A DNA stretch of 37,364 nucleotides from Akkermansia muciniphila (GTDB taxonomy: Bacteria; Verrucomicrobiota; Verrucomicrobiia; Verrucomicrobiales; Akkermansiaceae): contig CAMCYK010000033.1 of the NCBI GenBank assembly GCA_945883695.1, positions 1 through 37,364 of the forward strand, given 5' to 3'. Numbering within the stretch: position 1 is the first letter of the stretch; the number at the start of each line of letters is the position of its first letter. The translations under genes were made by a program, and so were the position numbers. Under the pieces are notes generated by a model. It saw only the letters and a program-made list of their open reading frames with translations. It did no database searches and was not told the origin of the DNA. Positions 1 through 7,587 of the stretch are shown piece by piece.

Positions 1-301
1 AGCGCGCTTCAAGAAGGAACTCGCGAAGGCTTTGGGCCGCATGACCCGGCACTCGTTACCGGTGCCGAAGCTGCGCCTTCTTCGCATGCCCAAGCGCTGG
101 GGCAGTTGCACGGCAAAAGGCGAGATCCTCCTCAACCCGGAACTGATCAAGACCGCTGGAGTCTGCATCGAATACGTGGTCATCCACGAGCTTTGCCACC
201 TCAAGCACCCTAACCACGGCCCCGCGTTCTTCCGGATGCTCGACGCCGTTTTCCCCGACTGGAGAGTCCGGAAACAACGCTTGGAGCAGAGCGAGATCTG
301 A
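1..301 (+). CDS. YgjP/DUF45-type zinc metallopeptidase, C-terminal part
   Basis: The reading frame is open from the left edge and ends at TGA 299-301, so only the last ~100 residues are visible and the start lies outside. The motif HELCHLKHPNHGPAF is the zinc-binding HExxH of the SprT-like/YgjP (DUF45, M48-related) family, with the third ligand in the following H-x-x-H stretch. The upstream RWGSCTAKG block is also typical. Members are usually about 230-250 residues, cytoplasmic, of poorly known role, and often lie near restriction or toxin genes. The family call is firm; the substrate is unknown. Confidence 0.85.
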   Translation, partial: ARFKKELAKALGRMTRHSLPVPKLRLLRMPKRWGSCTAKGEILLNPELIKTAGVCIEYVVIHELCHLKHPNHGPAFFRMLDAVFPDWRVRKQRLEQSEI

Positions 302-363
302 CAAATCTCGCTCGAACGACCTGCCCCGTCCGTCCGCCCGCCCACCTTCGCTGATCTGCCAAG

Positions 364-774
364 TCAAGGCTGCGGCAAAAGCACCGCCCCGGGAATCCCG
401 CCGTCCAGGGTCGCGAGCATCGCGCCGTGGGCCTTTGCCAAGGCAAATAGATGCGCATCCGTCGTCGCCGACGCCCCGGAGCACCAGTCGGGAAGCCCCT
501 TTGACGACGAATGATCATCGGGCAGGAAAAGATGCCCGGCTCCGAGCGATCCCAGCATCGAGGCAAGCGTTGCCACTGCATCCCCGATCGCAAGCCTGCC
601 CTGCGCGCGCTGCACCGAGACCCGGACAAATCCGAGCTCGGGGATCGCCGATGTGAGAAGCATCGATCCCCTCTTCCGTTTCATCGACGCGATCCAGGAC
701 GCGGCGCGCCGGTGCTCCGCATGATCCGCCCAGCCCCATGCCAGAAGCACGTTCACGTCCAGCAGATAGTTCAT
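364..774 (-). CDS. VapC-like PIN-domain toxin
   Basis: A 136-residue protein with PIN-domain layout: an N-terminal YLLDVNVLLAW strand with the first acidic residue, a central Glu in IPELGF, and a C-terminal ATTDAHLFALAKAHG block with a further Asp, followed by the LATLD strand. PIN toxins are Mg-dependent RNases, commonly cutting tRNA or rRNA. Its ATG (772-774) overlaps the stop of the upstream small gene as ATGA, the usual antitoxin-toxin coupling. The length matches VapC proteins. The RNA target cannot be inferred. Confidence 0.85.
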   Translation of the reverse strand: MNYLLDVNVLLAWGWADHAEHRRAASWIASMKRKRGSMLLTSAIPELGFVRVSVQRAQGRLAIGDAVATLASMLGSLGAGHLFLPDDHSSSKGLPDWCSGASATTDAHLFALAKAHGAMLATLDGGIPGAVLLPQP

Positions 775-1013
775 GGGAAGTCGGCCAGCATTTCACGGAC
801 CTGTTCGGAAGTCAGCGGCCGGGAACCCTCCAAGGGGGCGAAGATCTCCGCTCCGGTAAACTCGCATCGAACCTTCCCGACCGCCGCACACGGAGACTCC
901 GTGCCCGCGGCACGACGCCGCAGGAATTCCGAAACGGACAAACGCCGCCGCTTCGCCTCCTGACGGATTGCCCTGGCCTCATCATCCGTGACCTTGAAAC
1001 TGATCGTCTTCAC
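771..1013 (-). CDS. Ribbon-helix-helix antitoxin (VapB-like)
   Basis: An 80-residue protein if it starts at GTG 1013-1011 (VKTISFKVTDDEARA...). The N-terminal beta strand TISFKV followed by two helices ending LSVSEFLRRRA is a ribbon-helix-helix DNA-binding fold. The C-terminal half would wrap the PIN toxin. An alternative TTG start at 1049 would add 12 residues, but they read through a 17-bp palindrome and do not look like protein, so GTG is preferred. Stop and toxin start overlap by 4 bp. The pair is expected to repress its own promoter through the palindrome. Confidence 0.75.
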   Translation of the reverse strand: MKTISFKVTDDEARAIRQEAKRRRLSVSEFLRRRAAGTESPCAAVGKVRCEFTGAEIFAPLEGSRPLTSEQVREMLADFP

Positions 1014-1014
1014 G

Positions 1015-1031
1015 GGTATTACCGTAATACC
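1015..1031. promoter_or_regulatory. 17-bp palindrome, likely antitoxin operator
   Basis: GGTATTAC-C-GTAATACC is a perfect inverted repeat with one central base, ending one base upstream of the antitoxin GTG on the minus strand. It contains TATTAC/TAATAC, which could serve as a -10 element. A TTGTCA lies 14 bp further upstream, a poor spacing. If that is the promoter, the mRNA would be almost leaderless. Autoregulation by the antitoxin is inferred from family knowledge. Confidence 0.6.
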
Positions 1032-1079
1032 GACCAGACCGGGTGACAAGGAGCCTTTTCCGGATCGCGGACAAGAGAA

Positions 1080-1098
1080 GGAGGGCGTGGCACCCTCC
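1080..1098 (-). terminator. Possible hairpin terminator after the FKBP remnant
   Basis: GGAGGG (1080-1085) and CCCTCC (1093-1098) form a 6-bp GC stem with a 7-nt loop, about 12 bp beyond the FKBP stop codon. On the minus strand it is followed only by a weakly T-rich TTCTCTTGT, so intrinsic termination is uncertain. Confidence 0.35.
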
Positions 1099-1110
1099 CG
1101 CCCGCAAACC

Positions 1111-1338
1111 TCACTTGATCTCCAGCAGCTCCACCTCGAAAACCAGCGTGCTGTTCGGCGGGATGACCGGCGGACTGCCGGCCGCTCCGTAGGCGAGGTC
1201 GGCGGGGATCTCGAACTTGAACTTGTCGCCCTGCTTCATGAGTTGCACGCCCTCGGTCCAGCCGGGGATCACGCGGTTCAGCGGGAAGCTGGCGGGCTGG
1301 CCGCGGTCGACCGAGCTGTCGAAGACCGTCCCGTTGAG
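1111..1338 (-). pseudogene. FKBP-type peptidyl-prolyl isomerase, C-terminal remnant
   Basis: The minus strand encodes about 75 residues of a classic FKBP domain: [12 protein letters not shown], then [17 protein letters not shown], ending with [18 protein letters not shown] and [11 protein letters not shown] before TGA (1111-1113). FKBPs are prolyl cis-trans isomerases that assist folding. The first ~30 residues of the fold and any signal peptide are missing. Homology stops near 1335-1340, exactly where a glycosyltransferase begins on the other strand. No start codon is available, so this is a fragment made by rearrangement or by a chimeric assembly join. Confidence 0.8.
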
Positions 1339-2488
1339 CCGCGCGCTCGCGGCCCGCGGTCACGAGGTGGTCCACGCCTTCGCCGGCTCGCTGCAAACCC
1401 CGCGCGGCGATCTCGAGCGCGGCCCGGGCGACGCGGCGACGCTGGAATTCCGCGAGATCCCGATGGATCCACGCTACCCGCGCTACAAGTATTCTTTCCG
1501 CCGCCGCCGCGGGATGGAGATCCGCTACGGTCACGCCGCCGCCGATTTCATCCGCCGGTGGAAGCCGGACGCCGTACTCTCCGGCAACACGCCGACCGAA
1601 ACCCAGGAGCCGATCACCCGTGCCACGGCGGAATGCGGCGGCCGCTTCTACTACTGGGTCCAGGACTTCTACAGCCTGGCGGTCGACAAGCTGCTGCGGA
1701 ATAAAATCCCCGTCGCCGGCGGCTTCATCGGGGCCTGGTACCGGCTGTTAGACAGGCGGCAGTTCGAGCGCAGCAGCGGCATCGTGACCATCACCGACGA
1801 CTTCACGCCGATCCTCGCCGCCGAGTTCGGGGTCGATCCCGCCCGCATCTCGGTGGTTCCGAACTGGGCGGTCATCGAGGAGCTCCCCGTCTTGCCGAAA
1901 GACAACGCGTGGTCGCGCCGCCATGGCCTGCACGACAAGTTCGTCTTCCTCTACTCCGGCACCATCGGCATGAAGCACAACCCGGCGATGCTGCTCGAGC
2001 TGGCCCGGCGATTCCAAGGCGATCCGTCGGTCGCGGTGGTGATCGTTTCCGAAGGCCTCGGCGCCGACTGGCTGCGCCGCGAATCCGCGGCCGCCGGCTT
2101 GAGCAACCTGCGCCTGCTCCCGTATCAGCCCTTCGCGGAGCTGCCGGCGCTGCTCGCCTCGGGCGACGTGCTGGTCGGTATTCTCGACGAGGATGCCGGA
2201 GCCTTCTCGGTGCCCTCCAAAACCCTCAGCTACCTCTGCGCGGCCCGCCCCTTGCTGCTCGCGGTGCCGATGGACAATCTCACCGCGCGGATCACCCGCG
2301 ACCACGGAGCCGGTTTGACCGTCGGGCCCCGGGACCTCGAGGGCTTCCTGGCGGCCACCAGCTTCCTCCACGCCTCGCCGGCCGAACGCGCGGAGTTCGG
2401 CCGCAAGGCCCGGGAGTATGCCGAGCTGAACTTTGCGATCGGTAAAACCGCCGCAACCTTCGAGCGGATTCTCAACGCCAAGCCCTGA
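1334..2488 (+). CDS. GT4-type glycosyltransferase (WcaI-like), 5'-truncated
   Basis: About 384 residues of a GT-B glycosyltransferase. Recognisable family homology begins at ALAARGHEV, which normally sits ~25-30 residues into such proteins, so the native N-terminus is absent. TTG 1334 is the only nearby start. The second Rossmann domain includes [34 protein letters not shown] and the sugar-nucleotide region around [18 protein letters not shown]. It would transfer a sugar to a lipid-linked intermediate at the inner membrane face. It is followed 28 bp later by GT2. The 5' end coincides with the FKBP break. Confidence 0.8.
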   Translation: MSRALAARGHEVVHAFAGSLQTPRGDLERGPGDAATLEFREIPMDPRYPRYKYSFRRRRGMEIRYGHAAADFIRRWKPDAVLSGNTPTETQEPITRATAECGGRFYYWVQDFYSLAVDKLLRNKIPVAGGFIGAWYRLLDRRQFERSSGIVTITDDFTPILAAEFGVDPARISVVPNWAVIEELPVLPKDNAWSRRHGLHDKFVFLYSGTIGMKHNPAMLLELARRFQGDPSVAVVIVSEGLGADWLRRESAAAGLSNLRLLPYQPFAELPALLASGDVLVGILDEDAGAFSVPSKTLSYLCAARPLLLAVPMDNLTARITRDHGAGLTVGPRDLEGFLAATSFLHASPAERAEFGRKAREYAELNFAIGKTAATFERILNAKP

Positions 2489-2516
2489 TCCTTGCGCTAG
2501 AAGTCACCCGACCGCC

Positions 2517-3695
2517 ATGCGCTGCCTCTGGATCACCCGCCAAGACCCCCGCCCCGCGGACAGCGGCGAGCTCATCTACACCCGCGGCCTGCTGACCTCG
2601 CTCGCCGCCCGGCCGGGCATGGAGATCACGGTGCTGGCCCACGGGACCGCGCAACCTTGCCACGGTGCCCCCCCGGTCACCTGGGAACTCCACGGCGCGA
2701 TCCCGACCGACCGCGTCCGGAGCCTCGCGTCGCCGCTGCCCGCCGATGCCTTCCGGCTCGGAAATGCCGTCCAACGCGCGGCGCTCGCCCGTCTGTTAGG
2801 GCAGGATTGGGACTGGGTGATCATCGATCAGGCCGCCTGCGCGTGGTCGCTCGACCTGCTCGGGAAATACCGCCGGGTCGCCTACCTCGCCCACAACCAC
2901 GAGGCCTCGGTCCGCCGTCAGGTCGCGGCGGGGGGCGGCAGCTCCTTCGCGCTGCGGATGGCCCTGCAATGGGACGCCAGCAAGTACGCGAGGATGGAGC
3001 GCGACCTCTGCCAGCGCGCCGACCTGATCACCACGCTCACCCCGCGCGATGCCGCGGCCTTCCTCGCGGACAACCCGGGCAAGCCGGTCTGCATCCTGCC
3101 GCCCGGCTACCACGGCGAGATCCCCGCCGGGCCGCCGCGCGAACTGACCGAGGCCACCCCCCGCACCGTGGTTCTGAGCGGGGCCTTCGAGTGGATCGCC
3201 AAGCGCCGCAACCTGGAGTCCTTCCTCCGCGCCGCGGCCGGACCCTTCCAGCGGGCGGGGGTCGGATTCCGGGTCGTCGGCAAGGCGGATCCCGCGTGGT
3301 TCGAGGCGCTCGCCAAGCGGTATCCATGGGCGAGCTTCCACCCGAACGTGCCGTCCGTCACACCCCACCTCGACCAAGCCCGCATCGGCCTGATCCCGGA
3401 AGCCCTCGGCGGCGGCTTCAAGCTCAAGGCGCTCGACTACATCTTCCGCGGCCTGCCGGTCGCCGCGATCGATGCCGCGCTGAGCGGCGTGCCGGTCGAT
3501 CCCGCCACCGGGGCGATCACCGCGGGCGATCCCGCCTCCCTCGCCACCGCGGTCGTCGCGAGGATCGACGACCTCGGGTTTCTCAACCACGCGGCGCGCC
3601 AGGCCCTCGAGGCCTGCCGCCACGCCTTCCACTGGGAAGACCGCGGGATCACCCTCGCCCGCGCCTTGGAAAATCCGGATGCCTGCCGGTCATGA
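2517..3695 (+). CDS. GT4-like glycosyltransferase, EPS cluster
   Basis: A 392-residue GT-B type protein starting at ATG 2517 (MRCLWITRQDPRPADSGEL). The N-terminal domain has the Rossmann pattern RCLWITRQDPRPADSGELIY seen in transferases acting on EPS repeat units. The C-terminal domain carries VVLSGAFEWIAKRRNLESFL and GLIPEALGGGFKLKALDYI, corresponding to the nucleotide-sugar binding region of family 4. The donor and acceptor cannot be told. Its stop TGA overlaps the next ATG (ATGA at 3692-3695), so it is translationally coupled to the Wzy-like gene. Confidence 0.8.
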   Translation: MRCLWITRQDPRPADSGELIYTRGLLTSLAARPGMEITVLAHGTAQPCHGAPPVTWELHGAIPTDRVRSLASPLPADAFRLGNAVQRAALARLLGQDWDWVIIDQAACAWSLDLLGKYRRVAYLAHNHEASVRRQVAAGGGSSFALRMALQWDASKYARMERDLCQRADLITTLTPRDAAAFLADNPGKPVCILPPGYHGEIPAGPPRELTEATPRTVVLSGAFEWIAKRRNLESFLRAAAGPFQRAGVGFRVVGKADPAWFEALAKRYPWASFHPNVPSVTPHLDQARIGLIPEALGGGFKLKALDYIFRGLPVAAIDAALSGVPVDPATGAITAGDPASLATAVVARIDDLGFLNHAARQALEACRHAFHWEDRGITLARALENPDACRS

Positions 3696-5064
3696 GCGGC
3701 GCCCACCCTGCCTTCGACGTTCCCGCCACCGCCACCGCGCCGTGGATCGAGCGCTTGCTGTGGGTCTTCATGCTCGCCTTCGCCTTCGACTACCGCGCCG
3801 ACCAGGCGCGCGAGTCCGGCGGCGGCGCGGGGCTCGACCAACTGCTGTTCCTCGGCCTCGCGGCGTTCTCCACCGCCGGCATCGTCTTCCTCGGCTGGCA
3901 CCACCTGCTGGTCCGGCCGGGCGCCTGGTTGATCCTCGGCTGGGGCGCGTTCCTCGCCTTCATGGCCGCGAACGCCCTGCTGCAGGGGGGCGCCCCCCGG
4001 CCGCTCGCTGCGGATCATCCTGCCCTTGGTCCTGTGCCTCGCCGGAATGATCAACGCCCACGTCGCGGGCTGCGCGGGAGTCCGTCCCGTCGAGGATCGT
4101 CGCGGCGGTGTTCGCGGCAGCCTGCATCAACATCCTGTGGCGCATCTTCCACGGCTTCGTCTTCAAAGGCGTGACGATGGAGAACGCGCGGGTCGAGGTC
4201 CAGAGTTCGGCCAACAACTGGCTCGCCGCGTGGATCGGCTGCGCGCTCCTGCTGCGGCCGCGCTTTCACTGGCTGCTGCCCTTCGCGCTCTTCGTCCTGT
4301 TCTTCGGCATCTTCATCACGGTGACCCGCTCGCTGTTGTTTCCGGTGCTGGCATCGGCCGGCGCGAGCTCGCTGTGCTTGCTGCTCGGCATCCGCTGGGG
4401 CATCTACCGGCCCGTCGACGCCATGAAGCGCTTGTGGCCGGGCGTGGCGCTCGCTTTCGTCGCCGTGGTCGGCCTCTCCCTCGCCGCCATCGCCCAACCG
4501 CGCCAGATCGAGCGCTGGGACGAACGGCTCTTCCACCACGCGGAGGACCGCAACCTCCGGACCGACATCTCGCTGCTGACCCGGCTCGCCGAGGCCGACG
4601 CGATCTTCGAGATCCTCAACCGCGATCCCGTCCACTACCTCCACGGCAAGGGCATCGGTGCCTCCTACTACTGGCATCCGTCCTACCTGCCGGAGATCCG
4701 CCTGGTCTATCCGCCGGAGGAGGACATCGGCGGCGACGTCTGGTTCGCCGGCCACTCGACGTGGACCTACTCGCTGTTTTCCGGCGGCGTGATCGCGCTG
4801 GTGGCCCACCTCGCGCTGCTCGGCGGCACAATGGCCGGCTCGCTGCTCGCCGCCCGCGCCAACGCCATCGATCCCGGACCGGACCAGTGGCTCGCCTTCC
4901 TCCCCTTCATCGCGGCCTGCTACCTGCTCAGCGAGACCCTCACCTCGAATCCCTTCGACGAAAGGCTGGCCGCGCTGGTGTTCGGCGTGATGGCCGGACT
5001 GCCGCAAGCCTTCCTGGTCCGCGCCTCCTGGATCCATGCCGGGCTCCGCCCTTCCATCGAATGA
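3692..5064 (+). CDS. O-antigen polymerase/ligase-like membrane protein, two frameshifts
   Basis: A polytopic membrane protein with segments such as LLWVFMLAFAF, LILGWGAFLAFMAANAL, IILPLVLCLAGMINAHVA and FALFVLFFGIFITVT, resembling Wzy/WaaL-type polymerases or ligases. The frame changes twice: at a G6-CG-C6 tract (3985-3998), where removing one base restores QGGAPGRSLRIILPLVL, and again near 4070-4083. Each break looks like one extra base. ATGA overlaps with both neighbours indicate the gene was recently intact. Sequencing error and slippage or decay are both possible. The intact product would be about 455 residues. Confidence 0.7.
3985..3998. repeat. GGGGGGCGCCCCCC palindromic homopolymer tract
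   Basis: A perfect 14-bp palindrome of G6-CG-C6 inside the Wzy-like gene, at the position of its first apparent frameshift. Such tracts are prone both to replication slippage and to sequencing error. Confidence 0.8.
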
Positions 5065-6120
5065 GCGCCGCCCCGACCCGCAAAACCGTCGCGTTGGTCG
5101 ATCCGCTGTGGATCGGTCACCATCCGATGTACTTTTCCCAATTCACGGCCGCCTTTCTCCGCCTGGGAGCCCCGGTCATCGGCCTCTGCCCGGATCCCGC
5201 GGACGCCCTGCAAGCCGCGCGCAAGGCAGCCCTCGCCACCACCCCCGATTTCGACCGGCGGGTCTCGATGCACCTTCTTCCCGCCGGACGACAGAGCTGG
5301 TTCGGCGGCCGCTTCGAAGGCGACCCGCTGCTCACCTTCCACCGTTGGAAACGCGCCGCCGACGCGCTCCACCAGGCCGAGCTCGCGGCGGGACGGCAGG
5401 CCGATCTGGTGTTTTTTCCCTATCTCGACAGTTATCTCCGCTTCCTTCCCTTTTCCGCGGTTCCGGGCATCGCGCTCGGCCGGCCGTGGAGCGGGCTCTA
5501 CCTGCGCAACCACCATCACGGCGAACCGCCGCAAGGCGGAAGGGCGCAAGATCATCGGCCTGATCGGCCTCGAACGTCGCAAGGGGATGCTCAACCTGCT
5601 GCGGGTCGCGGACCGGGCGCGGGAACTACGACTGCCGTGGTACTTCGTCTGCGCCGGCCGCTACGAGCACGACGAATACGATGCGGCGGAGCGGGCCCTG
5701 ATCGACCGCATCGCGAGCCGGGTGGCCGACGGCGGAATCGACAACCTCCACTTCGACCCCGCCGCCGGGCGCATCCCGGACGAAGCGGATTTCAATTCGG
5801 TCTTCGCCAGCTTCGACCTCGCCTGGATCGCCTACGAGGGCTTCGAAGGCAGCAGCGGCACCCTCGGCAAGGCCGCGGCCTTCGAAATCCCCTGCGTCGC
5901 CACCAAAGGCGAGTGCATCGGCGGGCGGGTCGAGCGCTACCGCAGCGGCTTGACGATCCCCGAAGGCGACAGCGATCGCGCGTTCGAGGCCATCCGGCGG
6001 CTGCTGGACGGGCTCGACTGGGACGGCCGTCCGCTGGCCGGCGACTTCGCCCGCTTCCGCGCCGACCACGACCTGTCGAAGCTCGATGCGGTCCTCCGGC
6101 ACCTGCTCGGGAAGGCATAA
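5061..6120 (+). CDS. Glycosyltransferase (GT-B), internal break near 5521
   Basis: The N-terminal half (5061-5520) begins MSAAPTRKTVALVDPLWIG, with the substrate-side motif DPLWIGHHPMYF and YLRNHHHG at its end. The C-terminal half (5521-6120) is in the next frame, starting RRKAEGRKIIGLIGLERRKG and continuing through WYFVCAGRYEHDEY and LAWIAYEGFEGSSGTLGKAA, a family 4-like second domain. No homopolymer lies at the break, and the join appears short of the linker expected between the two domains. A deletion or assembly collapse is therefore likelier than a single-base error. Start ATG overlaps the preceding stop; its stop is 1 bp from the convergent flippase stop. Confidence 0.7.
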
Positions 6121-6121
6121 C

Positions 6122-7427
6122 TCACGCCTTCCCCATCAGTCCGCGCGCCACCTGCCGCGGCAACTGGGTTCCGGTGACGGCGAAGAGGCCCCCCCCATCA
6201 GGGCCGGCCAGGCGACCGCGGCAACCACCGCCGACTCCGCGAACTGGATGCGCGCCAGCTTGCCCACCTGGCCGGTGCCGATCATCATCACGTGGTTCAG
6301 GTGGCGCCAGACATGGGCGACGAAATAGAACCCGTAGCACGCGAACAACGACCTCGGGATCCCGGTGAAATCCGCACCCAGCCAGATCGAGAAAACCTTC
6401 GGACCCAGCAGCACCAGCCCGGCGAAGGCGCAGAGGCCGAAGGCACTGCCGTAGAGATAGAGCCGGCGCGCCGCGCCCTGCGCCCACGGCCGGTCGCCCC
6501 GGGCGAGGCCTTCGGCAACCGCGGTCCAGGTGGGAGTGCTCACCATCATCACGAAGCCGAGTTGCAGGATCGTGATCTGGACCAGCACGCCGTAGAGCGC
6601 GATCATCTCCGGCCCGCCGTAATGGCCGACCAGGAATCCGCACAGGTAGTACTCGACCATGCCGGCCACCAGCGCGCTGGCCGAGAACGCCAGTCCGTCG
6701 TGGAAAGCAGTTTCGCGGTCCAGGGATGGAACCGCGCCCACTCGGGCCGGACGTCGGGATGGCGGCGCCAGAGGGCGGCGGTGTTGCACAGCTTGGAAAG
6801 CACCTGGGCCCCGTAGACCGACAGCACCAGGAACCATACCTGCGGGACGAACCAGATGCCGATGCCGACCGCGGCGGCGGCCGCCAGGTTGCCCGCGGCT
6901 CCCCACAGGTTGTTGGCCGCGGTCTCCAACAAGCCCTCGCGCATCCGGTCGGTCAAGTTGAGCAGGAACATCATCAGGAACAAGGCGAGCCCGATCCACA
7001 ACGCCGGACGCAGGACCTCCTCCATGCCGGCGAACTTGGAACCGAACAGCCACGGCAAGGGCACCAGCGCCAATACCAATGCGAGCAGAAGTCCCGCCAA
7101 GCCCGCCAGGCCCGCGGTCAGGAAAAACGCGCTCGACGCCAGTTGCCGCGACTCGCCCTCGACCCCGCGCGCCTTGGCAACGGAGAGCCCGTGGGCCAGC
7201 GCGGGGCCGATCCCGACTTGCATCAGGGCGACGATGCCAAGCGTGACATTCACCACCGAATAAACGCCGAACGCTTCGCGGCCGAGCACCCGCACGGCGA
7301 TCGGGATCGACAGCAACTGGAACAAGGCGGTGCCCCCTTTCGACAGGAACAAGGTCACCACCGCCAGCCGGATCGAACGATCGCGGAGGGCGGAATGGGA
7401 CTGATCGGCTGTTAGAGCGGGGTCCAT
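6122..7427 (-). CDS. Polysaccharide flippase (Wzx/MATE-like), two frameshifts
   Basis: A polytopic membrane protein of about 435 residues if reconstructed. It starts at ATG 7427 and has repeated hydrophobic segments (LAVVTLFLSKGGTALFQLL, IWFVPQVWFLVLSVYGAQVL, MIALYGVLVQITILQLGFVM). This is the polysaccharide_synt family, which flips lipid-linked repeat units across the inner membrane. The frame breaks near 6700-6712 and again at a run of eight C (6189-6196, G8 in the coding strand). With nine G the end reads MGGGLFAVTGTQLPRQVARG and terminates normally at 6122. It is convergent with GT3. Confidence 0.75.
6189..6196 (-). repeat. G8 homopolymer in flippase coding strand
   Basis: Eight consecutive C on the plus strand near the 3' end of the flippase. 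The reading frame continues to a conserved-looking C-terminus only if the tract holds nine bases. Poly-G tracts of this length are typical slippage sites, and also typical sequencing-error sites. Confidence 0.8.
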
Positions 7428-7440
7428 ACGGGAGGGACAA

Positions 7441-7587
7441 AAGACTTCAAGACGGAAGACTCAAGACGCGAAGAATCAGGACCGGAGGAGTCACCACAAG
7501 GGAGGAGCACGGGCGGGAGTCCGCAGTAGCGCAGGTCCGTCTCCGGTCTTGTGTCTTGTGTCTTGTGTCTTCCCGTCTTGTGTCTCT
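7441..7587. repeat. Intergenic repeat family E (AAGAC/GTCTT words)
   Basis: The left part on the plus strand has AAGAC words (AAGACTTCAAGAC, GAAGACTCAAGACG at about 7441-7467). The right part (7549-7584) is built of GTCTTGTGTCTTGTGTCTT units. On the minus strand the right block begins directly at the stop codon of the sugar-phosphate transferase (TGA at 7590-7588). No coding potential or intact mobile element is seen between the two blocks. Confidence 0.7.
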
